Program-made: the position numbers and the translations under genes
The notes under the pieces: model-generated
Seen by the model: only the letters and a program-made list of their open reading frames with translations
Databases searched by the model: none
Told to the model about the DNA's origin: nothing
Assembly: GCF_963675165.1 (NCBI RefSeq)
Contig: NC_087389.1
Span: 3,408,830 to 3,472,829, forward strand
Direction: 5' to 3'
Length of the DNA stretch: 64,000 bases
Source of the DNA: Halichondria panicea
Taxonomy: Eukaryota > Porifera > Demospongiae > Suberitida > Halichondriidae
Part shown: piece by piece, positions 25,248 through 54,900 of the stretch
Numbering within the stretch: position 1 is the first letter of the stretch
Layout: each line of letters opens with the position of its first letter

Positions 25248-26966
25248 CAGCTTTACCGTATTCCTCATGCGGCTACGCCTCGAGGCATAATAATGTAGTT
25301 GCACATGATATCATGTAGAGTAACACCCTTGTGAAATCCACATGCATTATTAATGGGCTCAATTTCCTAATTTCGCATTTATATATTCATTGTACCTTCA
25401 TAGAGGGTGTGTCCAACAGAGTGTGTAAACTCAACTTGGAAGCAGTGTTACCATATCCTTGAAACAGTTCCCTGACCCTACAAAAAAGGTCAGAAACCTT
25501 AACGGTGTGCTTACTTAAACCCTGCACTGTCACGTGGACAGCAATCTTATAAGTAAATATTATTACAGTGTATACCTCCCAGGCTGCATTGCCTTTATCA
25601 TCATCACTGAAAATTCACTGTGTACGTGAGCGATAGAGATTTCCAGTGGTGTCTGGCCATCTCTGTTTTTTGCATGAATAAAAGCTCCTGAATGAACAAA
25701 TTTTTTCCCAATTGTAGTGAATCCCTTTGAAGCTGCAAGATGCAGAGGAGTGTTTCGATCATATCCTGCCGTGAATACTGTTGCACCCCGCTCAAATAGC
25801 CTTATCACGAATAATTCCATCTAGATCAAAGTAGGATGTGCATGAGTAAGTATACAACGTACCGTATAGCGCGAAATTTTCGAGGCACTTATATTTCGTG
25901 GAATGGCCTCTAAAAACATTTCGTTGCACAATGTTCACGGAATGACTGCTTACCGGAAGCCACGCCTTTAAGATAATTCTAATTAAAGAATAAATTCCGT
26001 GGACTTAAATTTTCGTGTAGGATTGTTAACCGCGAAGTTTAAGCCCCTCGAAAATTAAGCGCTATACGGTATGAGTCAAGTTTAAGCCACACAGTGAGAT
26101 TTACACATTGACACCCATACGACACATAAAAATCTACTCACACAAAACTCTTTGAAGTCTTGACGTAGGATCCATAGTAGAGCTTGCTCCACTGTTCCAG
26201 CTTTCTCTTCTATCAGATCAGTGTACACTTCAAAGATAGCTTCCAGTTTCCCAATTCCTAACCTCTGAGTTTTTACAGCCACCTAGAAAAAAAACTCAGA
26301 TTTACATTAGAGGAAAAAACCTCAGTGCTGATAAAAGGCTACTGAGTACGAGCATTTATTAAAGCTGTGCTATATAATGCATCCAATACTTGATCTCCCA
26401 TAGCAAGATAGCTACTCAATAACCCTTACTGTTTCCCAGAAATGGTCTCCAGGCTCTTCACCATCTACAGCTTCCTCCACTTGAGACATTAGAGATATGT
26501 GTCCAAGGGAAAGACTTGTTTTGGAGAGGACTGATATAGCATCTTGATCACCATGTCGAAGACCCATTTTGGAGAAACTCTTTCGGATCACCTTGGCAAC
26601 ATCTTCTTCATGGCCGTCATCTGCCTTCGGAAATTCCATACCTATGAGCCTTGACGGGATGCTCATTTCAATGTTTACGTCATCTACCAGTGCAATTTCC
26701 TCCTCTCCTAGAGTTGACTGAGCTGCTGCAGAAGGGTACGAACTGAATGAGCGCAGTGGGCGTGCATAGCCATCTGATTCAGAGTACGAAGCTGCAGGTC
26801 CAAATGATACAGATCTTTCAGGCCGGGAAGGAGGGACATATGGCAACTGAGCACCCTCTTGCATTTCACTTTGCATTGCTGATGCCTCTATCTGAATTTT
26901 ATTAATGGTCGACTCAAGTTGAGTCATTTCCACTTCAGTTTCAGGTGTTGGGTCACTCGCAGACAT
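17872..26966 (-). CDS. Ankyrin-repeat TRP-type cation channel
   Basis: Predicted six-transmembrane cation channel of 792 residues. Residues 1-226 are mostly non-conserved and Ser/Glu-rich. At 227-307 two ankyrin repeats are visible (RNTPLHLAASKGF, DGQTPLEISIAHVH). S1 is FLQFLFYLFIMTVLTCAL (about 419), S2 about 453-475, S3-S4 about 490-530, S5 QFGTIFMVFLFSFSGAFYLA (about 556), then an Asn/Thr-rich loop. The pore region is WLTGIRVMIEGG and S6 ends LLNLLIAQMSDTYGSV, the typical TRP segment. A coiled, charged tail ends at the stop. It is nearest TRPA/TRPV-like channels but the pore is divergent, so no subfamily is assigned. Exons (minus strand, in order): 26430-26966, 26142-26282, 25576-25820, 25396-25477, 23210-23386, 23022-23095, 22385-22567, 22120-22293, 21802-22038, 21658-21747, 21405-21585, 21299-21350, 19516-19621, 17872-17971. 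All phases agree. The start is the only suitable ATG, head-to-head with the SH2 gene. Confidence 0.85.
18399..18532. repeat. 134-bp MITE, CAGAGGAGGTCCGACATG family
   Basis: The termini CGAGGAGGTCCGACATGCG and CGCATGTTGGACCTCCTCTG are inverted repeats continuing into GTGCACGAATCACTACAAG. It is nearly the same element as 42894-43023. The flanks GTACAAGCT and GTGCTAGCT match at 7 of 9 bases, consistent with a decayed target duplication. It lies in the last intron of the channel gene. Confidence 0.8.
18614..19092. repeat. Fold-back element with long (about 140 bp) inverted arms
   Basis: The left arm (AGTAGAGTCAGCAATTAGC, then ATATCTCCTACAGGAGAGC, GTGGTCCTCTCACAGACAA, CCTTCCTTGTCTGAACTAGA) is mirrored by the right arm ending near 19092. 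The loop is only about 150 bp. The transcript could form a very long hairpin. It is in a channel-gene intron. Confidence 0.8.
19786..20289. repeat. 504-bp MITE of the CAGAGGAGG family with 9-bp target duplication
   Basis: The termini CAGAGGAGGTACAACACG and CGTGTCGTACCTCCTCTG are inverted repeats. The exact 9-mer GTGAAGAGC flanks both ends (19777-19785 and 20290-20298). The insides differ from the 130-bp members, so the family shares ends rather than cores. It lies in a channel-gene intron. Confidence 0.88.
20995..21190 (-). repeat. Partial copy of the CCTCGAGGC dispersed repeat
   Basis: Contains GCTTTGCAGCTTGTTTCTGG, CTAACAAACAGCTA, the GTTACAGCTGGAACAGACAC block and a degraded end, as in 24935-25290 and 36945-37290. 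It lies in the channel-gene intron 19622-21298. Confidence 0.55.
22611..23010. repeat. MITE of the CAGAGGAGG family filling a channel-gene intron
   Basis: The left end AAGAGGAGGTTGGACACG and right end CATGTCCAACCTCCTCTG are inverted repeats of the same terminal family. No target duplication is preserved. The right end stops only about 11 bp short of the exon at 23022-23095, so most of this intron is transposon. Confidence 0.7.
23410..24670. repeat. 1.25-kb inverted-repeat element, GAAAGCACCGCGGGTGC ends
   Basis: The left end ATGAAAGCACCGCGGGTGCT is matched in reverse at the right end (GCACCCGCGGTGCTTTCAT), continuing through ACATAACATAAA and TTAATGGCTGCA. It holds a long CA microsatellite and no coding frame. 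Single ends of the same family occur near 17361-17398 and 34431-34466. It occupies much of the 2-kb channel-gene intron 23387-25395. Confidence 0.78.
23926..24020. repeat. CA microsatellite with ACGC interruptions
   Basis: A run of ACGC units passes into an almost pure (AC)n tract of about 70 bp. A second (AC)n run lies at 25204-25244. Confidence 0.95.
24783..24834. repeat. 13-bp tandem repeat x 4
   Basis: Four copies of TTGTTATTGTTGT in direct tandem within a channel-gene intron. Confidence 0.9.
24935..25290 (-). repeat. Copy of the CCTCGAGGC dispersed repeat
   Basis: Shares AGAAGCTGTTAGTTTTCGTT, the GAGCAGTTACAGCTGGAACA block, an (AC)n run and CGGCTACGCCTCGAGGCATA with 36945-37290, and in reverse with 3663-3990. 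Confidence 0.75.
25860..26071. repeat. 212-bp TACCGTATAGCGC MITE
   Basis: The left end TACCGTATAGCGCGAAATTT is mirrored at the right end (TTAAGCGCTATACGGTA). It fills most of the channel-gene intron between exons 25576-25820 and 26142-26282. Confidence 0.8.
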
Positions 26967-27234
26967 AGATCTAGTGTGAGATAATGCAGTCCTTCAGTCC
27001 ACAACTGTCATCCGGTATCCCAGCCAAGAGTTCCGCTTCGATTGCCTGAAGATGGCCACAGAGCTACGCGTAGTACGCTATAACCGTAAAGGGCGATAAC
27101 AGCTACCCATACATTCCAGAAGTCCAGAAGGCGTGGCTAACAACATAAAAAGCAGCTAGCTTTACCATGTGCAGAATAATTTGAAGTGCATTGATTTACC
27201 AGTTGATGATAATAATTATTTAGTAATTGTAAAG
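26967..27234. promoter_or_regulatory. Shared upstream region of the TRP-type and SH2 genes
   Basis: 268 bp separate the two divergent start codons, so the promoters must lie back to back or overlap (5' UTR included). No obvious TATA box was seen on either strand. Confidence 0.5.
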
Positions 27235-30200
27235 ATGCAGTCATCTAGTCATAGCTCGCTTGAATCTCTTAAAAATATCCACATTAGCCCCTTTAGACCA
27301 GGAAAGCTCGTGAGAGAAATCAGCAGCAGTGCCAAACTGGGATCTTCAAGCTTTCCCCATCCTGTGAAGGTAAAAAATGAATACTGTATTAATAAAAATA
27401 GTAATTGTATGGGAAGTTTGGGGTGTGCAGAAACGTGAACGTAGGTACAGGTCTATACTAGGTATACAGTGCATGACATCTGACTAAATTTCTGACTTTA
27501 AGCTTTTAATGCTAGTATAAAATGACATTGTAACTAACTGGCATTGCACGATCTAATGACGTGACACTATGCTATAAAATAAGCTAGCTAGCTATGTACG
27601 TACGTATAGCCTTGTACATTATTTTGCTTCATAAAATGTATTTATGCAGATACTAACAAAAGACTCATCCACTGGTTCTCTATTGAGTATTTACGATGAC
27701 CAGTCGGAGTCATCGCAGGATACACTGAGCGAGTAAGTTGGTATTTATGTTGCTGCTAAATTAGCTTTTCAAGTACATGCATGTGAATGTTGAAATGAGT
27801 ACTCACTACTCGTAACCACAAAGCTGAGTCTATATAGGACGCTGTCACAGCTTTGTGGTTTAGTGTGTGGGAGTACTCAACTTGAACTTACTTGAAAAGC
27901 ACTGGATACCGTCTTTCTTCTAATTACAGCGCCCCAAAAATGTTCTTGTGAATTTCCAGTGGCGCACAAATAGAAGAAAAAAGACTAGTTTAGCACTTCA
28001 TTATAATTATTGGAGTGGCTCTTAGCGTTAGAATTAGGCTCTTAGCATTAGAAGTAGACGGCTCTTAGCGTTAGAACGTAGAGTAATAGTAGCTGTTCCA
28101 CATAGATAATTTGTACGTATAGCCTAGCTCGACTTCAGGACGCGATATAATAATAACCCAGGTGCCAGCAAAAAATAATTCCAGAATTCATTTGAGGCTC
28201 AATTGGAACAGAACTTGGCGCTGTAAAGAAAGACGGTTAGGGGTACCCTTAAACTAGAACCAGCTGATTAATTCTTTTGTGTCCATTTTATTTGTATGAC
28301 TGACTGTATAGCTAAAACTGTTCACTATACATTATCTGTGACAGTGTGTAACTCTATACTACTCTCTATCATAGCAGTGGTGTGGGTTCGACAGTCTCGA
28401 CAAACAGGAGCATAGATGAGGACTATTTCACATGCTACCAATGGTAAACATAATGTGTAACACTATATCATTGCTCAATAGCCTCTCGTCTTTCTTTATT
28501 AGTATCCCACTCTTTGTTTGTATCTTGGCACATTGGTGGCAAGTGTAGACATTTGCACTTCACCTATCGGCCATAGCATCAACTAGAATATTTCCTATTG
28601 TCATATATATATATATATACGTGAAAACCACATAGCATTACAGAATTCAAGTCAACTGCATGTGTATGGTGCATGCATGTTTTGACTATATGAGGTAAAA
28701 CAGAAGTAGTGGGTGATATTGGCAGGATCCCCTAGTAGCTAGTCCCTTTTTGAGGTGGCCTATCCAAAATAAGCACTGCCTTTCTTGGCAGCCATGATGA
28801 CAACAAATCAATTGTCCTACATAAGCACTTGAATCATGCTCACATTGTAACGAGCAAGTGAAGCCTCAGAAGCTTCTCCAGCTCCCACATGATCTCTTCC
28901 TCTTGTTTGGCAAATAGATTCTTTGAGTGAAGAGTGTGTGCAAACACCTGTTTGCTACAAAAATGTTTGCTCTCCCGTACTCTTTGATATCTAAACTCTG
29001 ACACGTGAAATCACTTGTTTCAGCTATGAATTACTGTGTAGCTGATTCGTGTAAACTGAGAGTGTTGTATGTTTCAACATAACGTAAATCTGTGTAGGTA
29101 TGTTGGCAGACTGAATAGACTGGAGGCAGAACAATGCTTGGAAGGCCTTAGAAACGGTACATATTTAGTGAGAAGAACTGTGGGGAAGACTCCTGAATAC
29201 ACACACGCAATCGCTGTGAGGTAAGTGATATTCGCAAGTTGATGGTGTACTTGTACATGTTTGTATTGAGCTTATGAGCTCATATGGTTGAGGTCACCAG
29301 TATACACATACATGCAACTTAATATGAATTGCAGATCTAGAGGGAATGAAGTGTTTCCCACCTAGTTATAGTTTAGTCTTTCAACAAAGTTCTCTCCCAC
29401 ATGTTTACCTTAGTTGTTTGTGCTGTGTCGGCATTTGATTATGGACATGAAAGTGGGTATTTGTGCCACTGTTTGCACTCACTGAAGACTCTACTGTAAA
29501 TACACAGAGCATTCTGGTCTATGTACGTACAGGTGCAATTATTACAATAACTTAGTGTCAACAGAATCCAACTGAAATACACCTAATGTGACAAATTAAT
29601 ATCGTAGCACATTTCAGGGCAATTGAGAACATGGTTTCTATTGTGGAAACCCCCCCAGATCGGGATAGCACAATGTGAAGTTGTAGTTGTAGTGCATTAA
29701 ATGTTTTGAAGAAGCTGCATGTATTTGGAGTATTATAGTAAAACTATGGTAACCTTTGTACATAATACCAGCACATAATTATTGATGCAACTGAGTGTAC
29801 AATGTGGTAATTTTTTTCTTTCATGTAGATGGAACGACCAACCATTCCATATTCGTCTGTACAAGAGGGACAAGTCATTCTCAGTTGCCAACTTCCATTG
29901 TAACAAATTCCCCACCGTTGAGGTGAGATAAGTTCACTTGCTACATGCATACTCACTTAGATCGTTGGGTCATTTCTAAGTGTAACACGAGGACAGGCCT
30001 TAAAAAAATACAGAACTTTTTAATAGTCCTATCCAGTTAGCTTGGCTCGTAACATGATAGCACTATTATGGTGGGAATATATCAATTGATCTCTCAATGC
30101 CAAAATTCAATGGTGCATAGATCACATAAACACCATCCTACTTATTATGAAACCGCAATGCTATACATCATTAATTGTGCAATGGCTCTTGAACCTGTTT

Positions 30201-31280
30201 TTCCACACTTCGCACAAACATTTAATACAGGACTTGGTGACACATTTTCAAGACAATAGTTTATCAGCTAACTTTCCAGCCATTGCAACTAAGCTGTTAC
30301 ACCCATATCATGAGGAAATTGGCCGATTAGAAGGTACATAATTATAAATGTGCACTCTCCTAAAGTATAATTATATGCACTATAATTACGATTTTAACAT
30401 GTTACCTTTATGGCTCAGACGTTTCACCGGAGCAATACGATGGTGGTCAGCCATGCTTCTCTATTGGAATCTGTGCTGTGGACGGTAGTGTTCAACTGAT
30501 CGAACAAGAGTAAGTAACAATTAAGTAATCACCCCATGATATTAATTGACATTGTGGGCTTTTGTATCAATCGTGTAATATCTGTGGGCTGCTGAACAAA
30601 TTTAACCACATTTGTATCACTCCATCTAGGTGGTACCATGGAAAACTTTGTCGAGGTGATGCTGAGAAGATCCTCTCGAATCAGCCTGACCATAGCTTTC
30701 TACTTAGAGACAGTGAGAGTGTCCCTGGTGGCTACTCGCTATCAATAAGGTAATAGGTCATAACACCATCAGGAAATATTATTGGAAGCAACCTGGCCTG
30801 AACCATTGAGTCACAGTATTATATGATCACCTTAATGTATTCAGTTTAAGTCATGTGGCACTATATTAGCATGAAACTTGATCCCTGGTAAGACACCAGT
30901 CTCTGTAGGTGGTATTCTATGCAGGTGATCAACGCCCATTGAAACGCTTTTTGTCATTAGTGATGTTGAACACACAACACCTCACTTATAGTAGTATACG
31001 GTTACGATGTTTAAACACTTAAATTCCTGTCACACTACTTGTTGTGTACCTCCCACATACACAAGTACTTCATTATTCCTTTTGCCACACACCTGACAGG
31101 GATGGACATTGTGGCAGCTACGTTCATCTTCGGATCTGTTACCAAAAAGGAGAATACGTACTGGGACATTATAGCAAACCGTTTCAAACTCTACCTCAAA
31201 TGGTCGCATACTATTGCGAGCATAGTCTCAATGTCAAGGGCATTCCAAATTTATCACTCAAGTATCCTGTGTCTCGATGA
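27235..31280 (+). CDS. Tandem SH2-domain protein (SH2-only adaptor)
   Basis: Predicted 331-residue cytosolic phosphotyrosine-binding adaptor. A Ser-rich leader (about 94 residues) is followed by SH2-1 (about 95-193), beginning WYVGRLNRLEAEQCLEGL with GTYLVRR carrying the pocket arginine (R120). An unconserved linker follows, then SH2-2 (233-331), beginning WYHGKLCRGDAEKIL with SFLLRDSE (R258) and ending HSLNVKGIPNLSLKYPVSR at the stop. There is no kinase, phosphatase, SH3 or GTPase-regulator domain. The SH2 ends resemble PI3K p85 or Vav SH2 domains, but the family is not settled. The start chosen is ATG 27235; the frame upstream has no usable ATG. Exons: 27235-27369, 27650-27732, 28378-28443, 29098-29220, 29829-29922, 30231-30333, 30419-30509, 30630-30749, 31100-31280. 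All phases agree. Confidence 0.87.
27764..27900. repeat. 137-bp fold-back element
   Basis: The left end GCTTTTCAAGTA is mirrored by TACTTGAAAAGC, with inner matches GAGTACTC and CACAAAGCTG/CAGCTTTGTG. It lies in an intron of the SH2 gene. Confidence 0.65.
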
Positions 31281-31912
31281 CATCACTATCAAAGGCACAC
31301 TCATGAACATTTGTCACTCTTCTTAATTTCTATCAATCTTTTAATTAAGTAATCAAACTGATTCAGAAGTTTGTTACATTCTACCTCACAGCTATATAAG
31401 AAATATACACGACCATTGATCACATGTGGTATAATGTTGAAGGCAGAAAGCCTTGCTCGCTTTTGCATGGTGCTTATATAATTCCCCTGGAAAATTTCAC
31501 ATCTTATAATTGCGTAATATGGGTATTAATTTTTGCTATTTCTGCAAATGAGCTAGAGTAAAATTGCAGATAATTAATTAGAAAATGCAATGAAACCACT
31601 CGCAAGTATAATTAGAATATCACAATTACCACTTGAGCAGAATTTAATACCAGAAAACGAGTGAAATCGCAGACAAATCACATGTCACCTTAAGGTAGCA
31701 ATCGTGTGTTCTGACATTATTATTAATAATTACAATGCCAAATAACACACTGTCATGATAGCTAGCGCAGAACATGCTCAAGATGAAAACCCAGGGACCA
31801 AGACACAATCTGAGGGCTTAGTCCAATGATGAGAATGAAGAGAAGTTTCTCAACTGACATAAAAATACTTCTGCAGTAACCAGACAATTATAATAATGCT
31901 AAACTGAAGAGT
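31281..31912. other. Convergent intergenic region, SH2 gene / KDM7
   Basis: 632 bp of AT-rich sequence between two convergent stops. No reading frame or repeat was recognised. Confidence 0.5.
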
Positions 31913-51585
<19,673 letters not shown>

Positions 51586-51985
51586 CTCTTGAGCATGCAC
51601 ACAAATATAGAGCGTCAAATCATAAATCCTTTCTTATTCATCGTTGGAATTACACCTCGTACCCAGGAGGCGTGGCCAGACTACACATCAGGCCAGGGTG
51701 GGTGTGTCTGCTGGCTGGATGACATTTGCAAACTTGCAGCACCAGCAAGAAGAAACTCGAGAATCATATGCTAATAATCTAAGGTAGGTCACTGTTGATA
51801 CATTTACATCTAATCGACTACTAATGTATCTAGATCTACTCACTAGACTGTACTAGTGAGTGACTCTCACGAAGTTGATTACCCCATAGATACTATAAAT
51901 TTATAGTATCTATGATTACCCTCACTCACCCTCAGATTCAACGACTTTTGCAGGATGATTTGGAGTGTTAACATACTTTGATACA
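51586..51985. promoter_or_regulatory. Shared upstream region of KDM7 and the cadherin gene
   Basis: 400 bp lie between the divergent start codons, with 5' UTRs included. It contains a 30-bp perfect palindrome flanked by 8-bp direct repeats. No TATA box is evident close to either start. Confidence 0.5.
51877..51921. repeat. Perfect 30-bp palindrome flanked by GATTACCC direct repeats
   Basis: The palindrome occupies 51885-51914 (half-site CATAGATACTATAAA). The exact octamer GATTACCC stands on both sides (51877-51884 and 51914-51921, sharing one base). This looks like a tiny insertion or excision footprint with an 8-bp target duplication, or a dimeric protein-binding site. Confidence 0.85.
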
Positions 51986-54900
51986 ATGGACATGGACTCT
52001 CCACTTTGTGTTATAATTCTTGTAATGCTCTGCTTCACTAGGAGCGTCAATGGTAAGCATTCTCAGCTACTGCATAAAGTAACGCTGCGTGTCTACAGCT
52101 AATGCAAGTTCATTGAACACATTGTGTCTCACTCATTGGCTATGTAATTCACTCTCAGACTTTGTACTAGCTAGTTGAGTAGCTGTAGACCTATCTATTT
52201 TAATACAGTAGTGTCTTTTAAAAGCTATGATAAAAGCGGCTTGACTAGCTGCACGTACTGCAGTGCTGACTAGACTCAACAAGTAAATACGGAGTGTATA
52301 AGGAACCTCTGCAATGCAAACCACACCTAATAAAAAATTATTAGTGTCACATTGATACCGCACCCACCGGAAATGACGTCAAAGTGGCGTAATCCTCGAT
52401 TTTCGGGATGCTCCTTGCCTCTCGTACTCAGCACCTACCTACCACTTTTTATAGATTCGCCACTGTATGTTACTGTGCTTTGCTATGAGACATACCTTCC
52501 TCAGCAAGGGGCATTGTCCAGTGGCATTGCATGTATGAATACTTACTTAGCAACGAGATTCAGGGCCTTGCCTACGCCTCAATCCCACAATTTGAGGAGT
52601 ATTCATAGATAGAGTGTTTAGCTTATAACCTAATGTTGAACATTGTATTCCCTACAGGTGTTTCACAAGTCAGTTGCCCTGTTTCTTGTTCCCAATGTCC
52701 ATGCTTCACGGTGGGACCTTTTGAGTTCAATATTGATGAAAACACTCCAGTAGGGACCAGCATTGCCACCTTAACGGCTACCCCTGGCTCAAGTATAACA
52801 TATTCCAGTGAACTTTCAGTATTTAATATGGACTCAGTAACTGGTGTTCTCTCAGTAGGAGAATCACTCGATTATGAAACACAGAGTACTTACCAGTTTA
52901 GAGTAGAAGCAGAAGAAGATACTTATCAAGGTAGAAGAGATATTACAATCACCATTTTAAATCGGAATGAGTTTCCTCCACAGTGCTCTGAAGGCTTAGT
53001 TCATTTCTCTGTCCTGGAAAATCAAAATAGTGCTTTCTTCCAGCTGCCGAATTGTACTGATGGTGACTTTTTGACGGCTCCTGTGTTCACATATTACATA
53101 ACCAACTTTAGCGATGATGTCTTCACTGTTGATGATAATGGTTTGTTCAGCATTTTGCAACCTTTGGATTACGAAACTAGTGACTTTTACCATCTCAGTA
53201 TTGTAGTTACGGATTCTGATATACCACCTGGATTTATGAATACTACAATTAGGGCAATAGTAACAGTACAACCTGAGAATGAATTTTCTCCAGTATTTGC
53301 CGCTAGTCAATTCACAATTGAAGTGTCTGAAAATACAACAATTGGCTCCGTCATTGGTAGAGTGAATGCAACTGACAGTGACAGGGGAAGTGATGGAATG
53401 GTAGTCTATACCATAGCAATAGGACAAACAGACGTATTTGTAATCAACGAAAAGACAGGTTGTCTAATTTTAGCTCGTACATTGGACTTCGAAACAGATA
53501 TTTCCTACCATTTCTCTGTAGTTGCAACCGACAATTCAGCAGATATAATGTCCAGACAGTCTGCCACAGCAGGTGTTACCATCAGTGTTCTTGATAGCAA
53601 TGACAACCCACCTGTGTTTACATCACCATTTTACCATACGGAAGTGTCAGAGAACACTCAGCCCGGTACGTTATTAACTCAACTCGCCTGTGCCGATTTA
53701 GACTCAGGAATAAACAAAGAACTTCTGTACTTCATTACATCTGGAAATGAAGAGAGTCATTTTAATGTAGGCACCTCTAGTGGTAATGTTACTCTAACCT
53801 CGAGCTTGGATTACGATAACCCTACAAACAGTGACTTTGTTGCTCTAACAATCCAGTGTCAGGAAGTAGCAGCTCCGAATCGCATATCAAGCACACAATT
53901 ACTGATCATTGTTACCAGCTACAACATGTTCAATCCTCAGCCTAATAGTATTGAGTTGACTGTTTCGGTCCCAGAAAATGCAACACCTGGCACTTTAATT
54001 GCAACTGTTGTGGCTAATGATCGAGACAGGGGACCAGGAGGAATACTACGCTACTACATCAATAAGGATTTAATGCAATCATCGTCCTGCCGTTTTGAAC
54101 ACATTGCTATCGATGAAACCTCAGGCAATGTTTACTTGATATCTCCTCTTGATTTTGAGAAAGGCGCGAATGAAATGTACTGTGTTGTGACCATTTGGGA
54201 TTCTGGTTATCCTGAGAAGGCGAGCAGAGTGGATCTGTTTGTTTCTGTGACAGATGTCAATGACAATAAACCAAAGTGTTTTCCTTCAGTCAGTGCTGTG
54301 TATATAGCAGAAGATAGTATGATCGGCGGCGGCACTGTGTTCAGTCTGCCATGCAACGATACAGATTCACCAAGCCTACAATACACTATATTATATCCTT
54401 CGTTTCAACCTTTTGACATAGACTCTACGGGAAGCTTGATTCTTCAGTCACCTCTTGATTATGAAACAGAACCATTTTACCTTCTCTCAATTCAAGTCTC
54501 AGATGGGATTTTTGTAACCAATGTTACTATTAGAGTCATTGTTGAACCTGTAAATGAACACATCCCCATCTTTTCTCGGTCAGTCTACTATTGTTCTGTG
54601 GAGGAGAACAGCTTGATTGGTACAGTCCTGCCATGTAACATTGTTGCTTCAGATCAAGATAGCGGCATGGATGGGAAAGTTCATTACAGGCTTCTATCTT
54701 CAGGTCCATTCTCATTCAATTATGGAGATGAACTGGTACTCACAGCAAACATTGATTTTGAAGACCAACACGAATTTTTGCTTGAAATTGAAGCATTTGA
54801 TTTGGGAACTCCTTCTCTTAATTCAACTACTACTGTTAATGTTACCGTTGTAGACAAAAATTACAATCATCCCAGAATGCAACGAATTCTGTCAGCATCT

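Noticed and set aside
52996-53427. 143-codon minus-strand frame within the cadherin exon
   Set aside because: Shadow of the cadherin reading frame.
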